A DNA stretch of 64,000 bases from Liolophura sinensis (Eukaryota; Mollusca; Polyplacophora; Chitonida; Chitonidae), in assembly GCF_032854445.1 (NCBI RefSeq), contig NC_088306.1:15001386-15065385 (forward strand), written 5' to 3'. Below are positions 46,627-64,000 of this stretch, one piece after another. The translations under genes were made by a program, and so were the position numbers. The notes under the pieces were generated by a model, which searched no databases, was not told where the DNA came from, and saw only the letters and a list, made by a program, of their open reading frames with translations. Numbering within the stretch: position 1 is the stretch's first letter; each line of letters starts with the position of its first letter.

Positions 46627-46875
46627 GGGTCCTCCGTGGCTCCGTCGGTTAGTGCAGCGTAATGACCCAGGAGTCTCTCACCAATGCAGTTGCTGTGAGT
46701 TCAAGTCCAGCTCATGCTGGCTTCCTCTCCAGCCGTACGTGGGACGGTCTTCTAGCAACTTGCGGATGGTCGTGGGTTTCCCCGGGCTCCGCGTGGTTTC
46801 CTCCCACCATAATGCTGGTTGCCGTCGTATAAGTGAAATATTCTTGAGTACGACATAAAACACTAATCAAATAAA
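46627..46875 (+). mobile_element. SINE family A, full length
   Basis: Complete from GGTCCTCCGTGGCTCCGTCG to the AATAAA tail. It has a perfect 13-bp target-site duplication TTAAATACATTTG at 46614-46626 and 46876-46888, which gives exact ends for the family. Confidence 0.96.
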
Positions 46876-47034
46876 TTAAATACATTTGCACGGTGGACTC
46901 AAATTCTTCTGTAACATTACTTAAATACATCTGTAATGCTGACTCAAATACATTTGTACTGCCAACTCAAATACATGTGTACTGCTGACTCAAATACATC
47001 TAATACTGACTCAAAGGCATCTTTATGCAGGAAG

Positions 47035-47092
47035 GTCGTGGGTTACCCTACCCCAGTTTTCCTCCCATGGTGTAAAACACCAAATACATTTC
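47035..47092 (+). mobile_element. SINE family A fragment
   Basis: TCGTGGGTTACCCT..CAGTTTTCCTCCCA followed by GTGTAAAACACCAAAT. Confidence 0.55.
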
Positions 47093-47492
47093 TAAAGCTG
47101 AGACATGAGAAGCAGAAAATAACAGATGGATTCTGTTCCATAGAATATGGTTAAGATTTAATTATTTACTCTACATGTCAATTTAACACTTTTGTGCACT
47201 ATTATGTATACATGTTGAAATGAGTTGTAAAAACAAACGAGTTATGCATGTACAGGGATTCGCTAGACTTTGTGGTTTTCCGAGGTAAGTGACTTTCAGT
47301 GGGAAGCTTCTCTCACCTGTACAAATTGATTCTTTGCTGTGGGAGAACCTGTTATTATCTGCAGTTACTACATGTATCTCTTTGCTTTATGATTGTAGCT
47401 ATGTAGATACACTGATGTATCTCAGAAAAGAACGAAAGAGTCCCTGTACAACACTACTTGGAATGACTTGGGGTGTTTGTTTTCCTTTGAAG

Positions 47493-47543
47493 ACAAACGG
47501 ATCTGACAGTGAATTGTCCGACAGCGGTGATGATTTTACTTGA
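47493..47543 (+). other. Possible short terminal exon, acidic tail
   Basis: A TTTTCCTTTGAAG acceptor-like site precedes TNGSDSELSDSGDDFT and a TGA. No partner exon was found. The acidic Ser/Asp tail looks protein-like but is short. Confidence 0.15.
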
Positions 47544-48200
47544 CCTACTGCATATCAAACCTTGGCATGACATAATAGTATTTGCAGATCTTATTGTCAA
47601 TTATACTGGTGACTCTTGTATAGACATGTACATGTAGAGAAACATCCGAGAGTGATTTTTGTCCACGTTAAACTGGAGAATATGATTCTCTGTCATGGTT
47701 ACGAACATGTTAACAGTAACAATAGGGGTGTTTTGAGTTCCATTAACTCTTTTGTTGTTAAAGGTAAAAAAAGTTCTACTGTATCATGTGACCTGTGAAA
47801 AATGTTTTGCAACCTTTGTAGACATTAATTCACTGATCATCTGTCTCACTGAGATCCAGAGTCAACTCTCACCTCTTCCCTTTCAAAACTTTTTGAAGTT
47901 CACAAAAATTCAGCTTTTCAACTTTTGTCATCATTTGTCTGCTCTTAGTAAGTTTCTGCAAAACGTTTTTTTCAGATTCCCATGTTATAGTAAATGTGAT
48001 CAATAATAGTTGCCTAACATCTTGACCAAGTTTTTTGCAATTCAAAAGTAAACAATTCCATGGTCACATCACTTTTGAAACTCCTCTTTTCTGGAATCAA
48101 TTGACATTTCCAGTCAACTCACAGGTAGTTTACACCAATGAGACTCAATGTCAAGGGGGGAGGGGAGGAGATCTGAAACTATATAACAGCCATCTAAAGA

Positions 48201-48455
48201 CTTTATTTATTTATCTGATTGATGGTTTATGCCACACTCAAGAATATTTCACTTATATGACGCTGGCCATCATTATGGTAGGAGGAAAACGGGCAGAACC
48301 CGGGGGAAACTCATGATCCAAAAATAACTGCTGGCTGACATTTCCAAGTAGATCCGGCGACGAAGCCAGCATGAATTGGATTTGAACTGCATTGGCGAAA
48401 AAGTGCCGCTTCATTGAGCACTAGCCATGCTAACCCACAAGGCCACGGAGACCCC
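48201..48455 (-). mobile_element. SINE family A, near full length
   Basis: The tail side is TTTATTTATTTATCTGATTG and the head on minus GGGGTCTCCGTGGCCTTGTG. Confidence 0.85.
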
Positions 48456-48805
48456 GCCATGTAAAGTACGCCAACTGTTTACTCCGAATACATGTGAAAA
48501 TGTTTTAACAGTTTAGCTGAAAAATGAAATTTTAAACTACCATCTACCAACAAGACTTGATCTGTAGAAACATGTTTTCATCTGAAATATTTTGAATAAA
48601 GAAATTCATTGTATTTATCACTTTTGTGCAAAAAGGTTTTTCTTCACGGACATAACTATTATGGTACAATATTCAGACATTCACACATTTACAGACTTCA
48701 TTATACACCAAATTTTTGTACTCCTGTCTTTTAGCACAATTTAACATTAAATACACTGGTCGGGAAAAACACAGGGATTATTTCTCATAAAAATGTACTT
48801 GGTCA

Positions 48806-62652
<13,847 letters not shown>

Positions 62653-63016
62653 TTTCGGTGTTTTCCCGCGGTATTTCGAAAGTCCTTTAAAAAATCGAAC
62701 GTTTATCTCTTCCATATAAAAGGCGGAATCTTAAAAGCAAATATTTAGTTTGCTAAAAATTGCAATAAACTATTACAAATTAGTAAATCTTTTGATAAAG
62801 TAAAAAAGGACTTACTAGTTTTAGTTGAAAAAATATCGTAATATATTTGTCATCTAGTTTAAATGATTTGGCTTTTCCGGATATGAGACAAGTTGAAGAC
62901 TTTAATCCACTCGTGATCAAAATGGCATCCATATCGTGACGATGGTTGACAACTGAGTTCCTAAAATGTAATTTAGTGGATAGTTTGTGTTTTAATATAA
63001 CTGTCATCCCCCAAAA
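62653..63016. promoter_or_regulatory. Bidirectional POLD3/LCMT1 promoter region
   Basis: 364 bp between two divergent start codons. AAAATGGC motifs (YY1-like core) occur at the POLD3 ATG, at about 62919-62926 and at the LCMT1 ATG. No TATA box is obvious. Shared regulation is an inference from spacing. Confidence 0.7.
62816..62932 (-). CDS. Candidate alternative first exon upstream of POLD3
   Basis: An ATG at 62932 opens 39 codons (MDAILITSGLKSSTCLISGK then AKSFKLDDKYITIFFQLKL) that end in phase 0 at an ideal CTA|GTAAGT donor. POLD3 exon 2 also starts in phase 0, so it could be an alternative first exon, a 5' exon of another gene, or chance. The protein is not recognised. Confidence 0.25.
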
Positions 63017-63217
63017 ATGGCCAGCGACGACGCTATTAGAGCCACAAATGATGATGCAACTCAGTGCAAGCGATTTGCAGTCCAGAAAGGCTACTGGTCG
63101 GATCCTTATATTCAGCACTTTGTTTCTCGAGGACAAAACACACACGCGCCAGAGATCAACAGGGGGTATTATGCAAGAGTTGCCAGCATTAGAATTTTAA
63201 TGGAAAAGTTTTTAAAG
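63017..63217 (+). CDS. LCMT1: LCMT1 exon 1, leucine carboxyl methyltransferase 1 (partial)
   Basis: ATG at 63017, 67 codons, phase 0, donor AAAG|GTGAAT. It encodes DDATQCKRFAVQKGYWSDPY then IQHFV...[13 protein letters not shown], matching LCMT1 ([32 protein letters not shown]). Family knowledge: a SAM-dependent enzyme that methylates the C-terminal Leu of the PP2A catalytic subunit, controlling B-subunit binding in the cytosol. The SAM-binding NLGAG motif should be in exon 2, outside the window. The start fits the family, although the mammalian protein has a longer N-terminal tail. Confidence 0.95.
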
Positions 63218-64000
63218 GTGAATAATAACCGAACGTATTGATTATAATAATTGTCAAGTGGTTAGATGAATGAATAAACGTCAGAAGCTTATTAGCTGAA
63301 GGCTTTTTCATCAACACTTTCTAATTATTTTGAAAATATTTTAAAATATTTATGTATTTCATGGGTGTTTTGGGGTGAATGTGGTGGGTAAATTTAATCA
63401 GGCTATGCCATACTCAATCAAGAATTTTTTGACTTGTATAATGTCTGTCAAGTTCATGGGTGGACGGATACCACCGACGGTCGCCATGTTAATTGGTGAC
63501 TTAAAGCTACAGTCCAGGTGTCAATTAAGAGCTGGATTTGAACATGTGACCTTATTGGGGAAGAAGCTGATTGTCACAGGGAGCCAGCACTTGTAGTAGT
63601 CCTTGAAAAATGATGATCAGGAGTTAAAAAGGACGAGACAGGGAAACAAAAACTAGTTGAAAAATATGTTAATGAAACCTGAATAGTAAGATGTACATGT
63701 TTGTACTTAATCTGTGAGTATGATAAGATTAGTAAATCCTGTCAAAATAGACTGAAATCAGAATAATTACAAGCTGACAGAATGGCCTTACCAGCACTGA
63801 TTTGCTGTTGTTGCTTGGGGTGTCATATCTGGTGTCTTTGGCATGGCACTTCAGTGAGGCAGCACTTCATGAAATGTTGTATGCATATGTCAGCTTTGAG
63901 ACCTGTCTGCTGTCGTTGTTATGTGGCAGAAAAAATGTTTATAGCAATGTTATAACCCAAGCCAACGTTCAAACAGTCTTAATAGGACAACGTAAAGCGT
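63218..64000. other. LCMT1 intron 1 (partial)
   Basis: About 63395-63595 is an old SINE-like element (GCCATACTCAATCAAGAATT..., GAGCTGGATTTGAACATGTG), similar in wording to 49000-49110. 63820-63875 carries the inverted GTGCTGCCTCACTGAAG fragment of family B. No second exon is visible. Confidence 0.6.

Noticed and set aside
62780-63145. 121-codon minus ORF over the LCMT1 exon
   Set aside because: Its first part is the antisense shadow of LCMT1 exon 1. Only the part from 62932 has a separate argument, given above.

Overview
This is eukaryotic genomic DNA, most likely from a marine mollusc (bivalve or gastropod). The evidence is AT-rich sequence, small exons with GT/AG introns, abundant ACATGTACATGT-type motifs, many tandem arrays, and dense tRNA-headed SINEs with a (AAAT)n tail. 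The species cannot be named from sequence alone. No prokaryotic gene, CRISPR array, rRNA, functional tRNA or reverse-transcriptase ORF was seen.

Layout. (1) 1-40848, minus strand: the 5' part of a DOCK-D (zizimin, DOCK9/10/11-type) Cdc42 exchange-factor gene. Exon 1 lies at 40750-40848. A 36.7-kb first intron follows, then five exons between 4050 and 762 that carry the DUF3398-like N-terminal region and the start of the PH domain. The rest of the gene lies left of the window. Intron 1 is filled with SINEs, MITE-like elements and about ten tandem arrays, and holds a few minus-strand exon-like ORFs that I could not identify. (2) 43349-45496, plus strand: a single-exon 715-aa BTB-BACK-kelch-like gene with a probable spliced 5' UTR. 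(3) 48806-62652, minus strand: a complete 14-exon POLD3 gene (DNA polymerase delta subunit 3). The inferred protein is 470 aa and ends in a PCNA-binding PIP box. (4) 63017-right edge, plus strand: the first coding exon of LCMT1 (PP2A leucine carboxyl methyltransferase), head to head with POLD3 across a 364-bp gap.

The most unusual feature is in POLD3. Minisatellites abut or include its splice junctions. A 26-bp array copies the exon-5 5' splice site about 20 times. A ~40-bp array copies the exon-13 3' splice site about 7 times. A 72-bp array with an open 24-aa frame starts at the exon-13 donor, and a 24-bp array starts next to the exon-9 donor. In the DOCK intron, a 13-copy 120-bp array carries a 407-aa open frame. 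Many SINEs have clear 9-16 bp target-site duplications, so retroposition looks fairly recent.

Exon boundaries come from reading frame, splice consensus and remembered family sequence. They have not been tested against transcripts.
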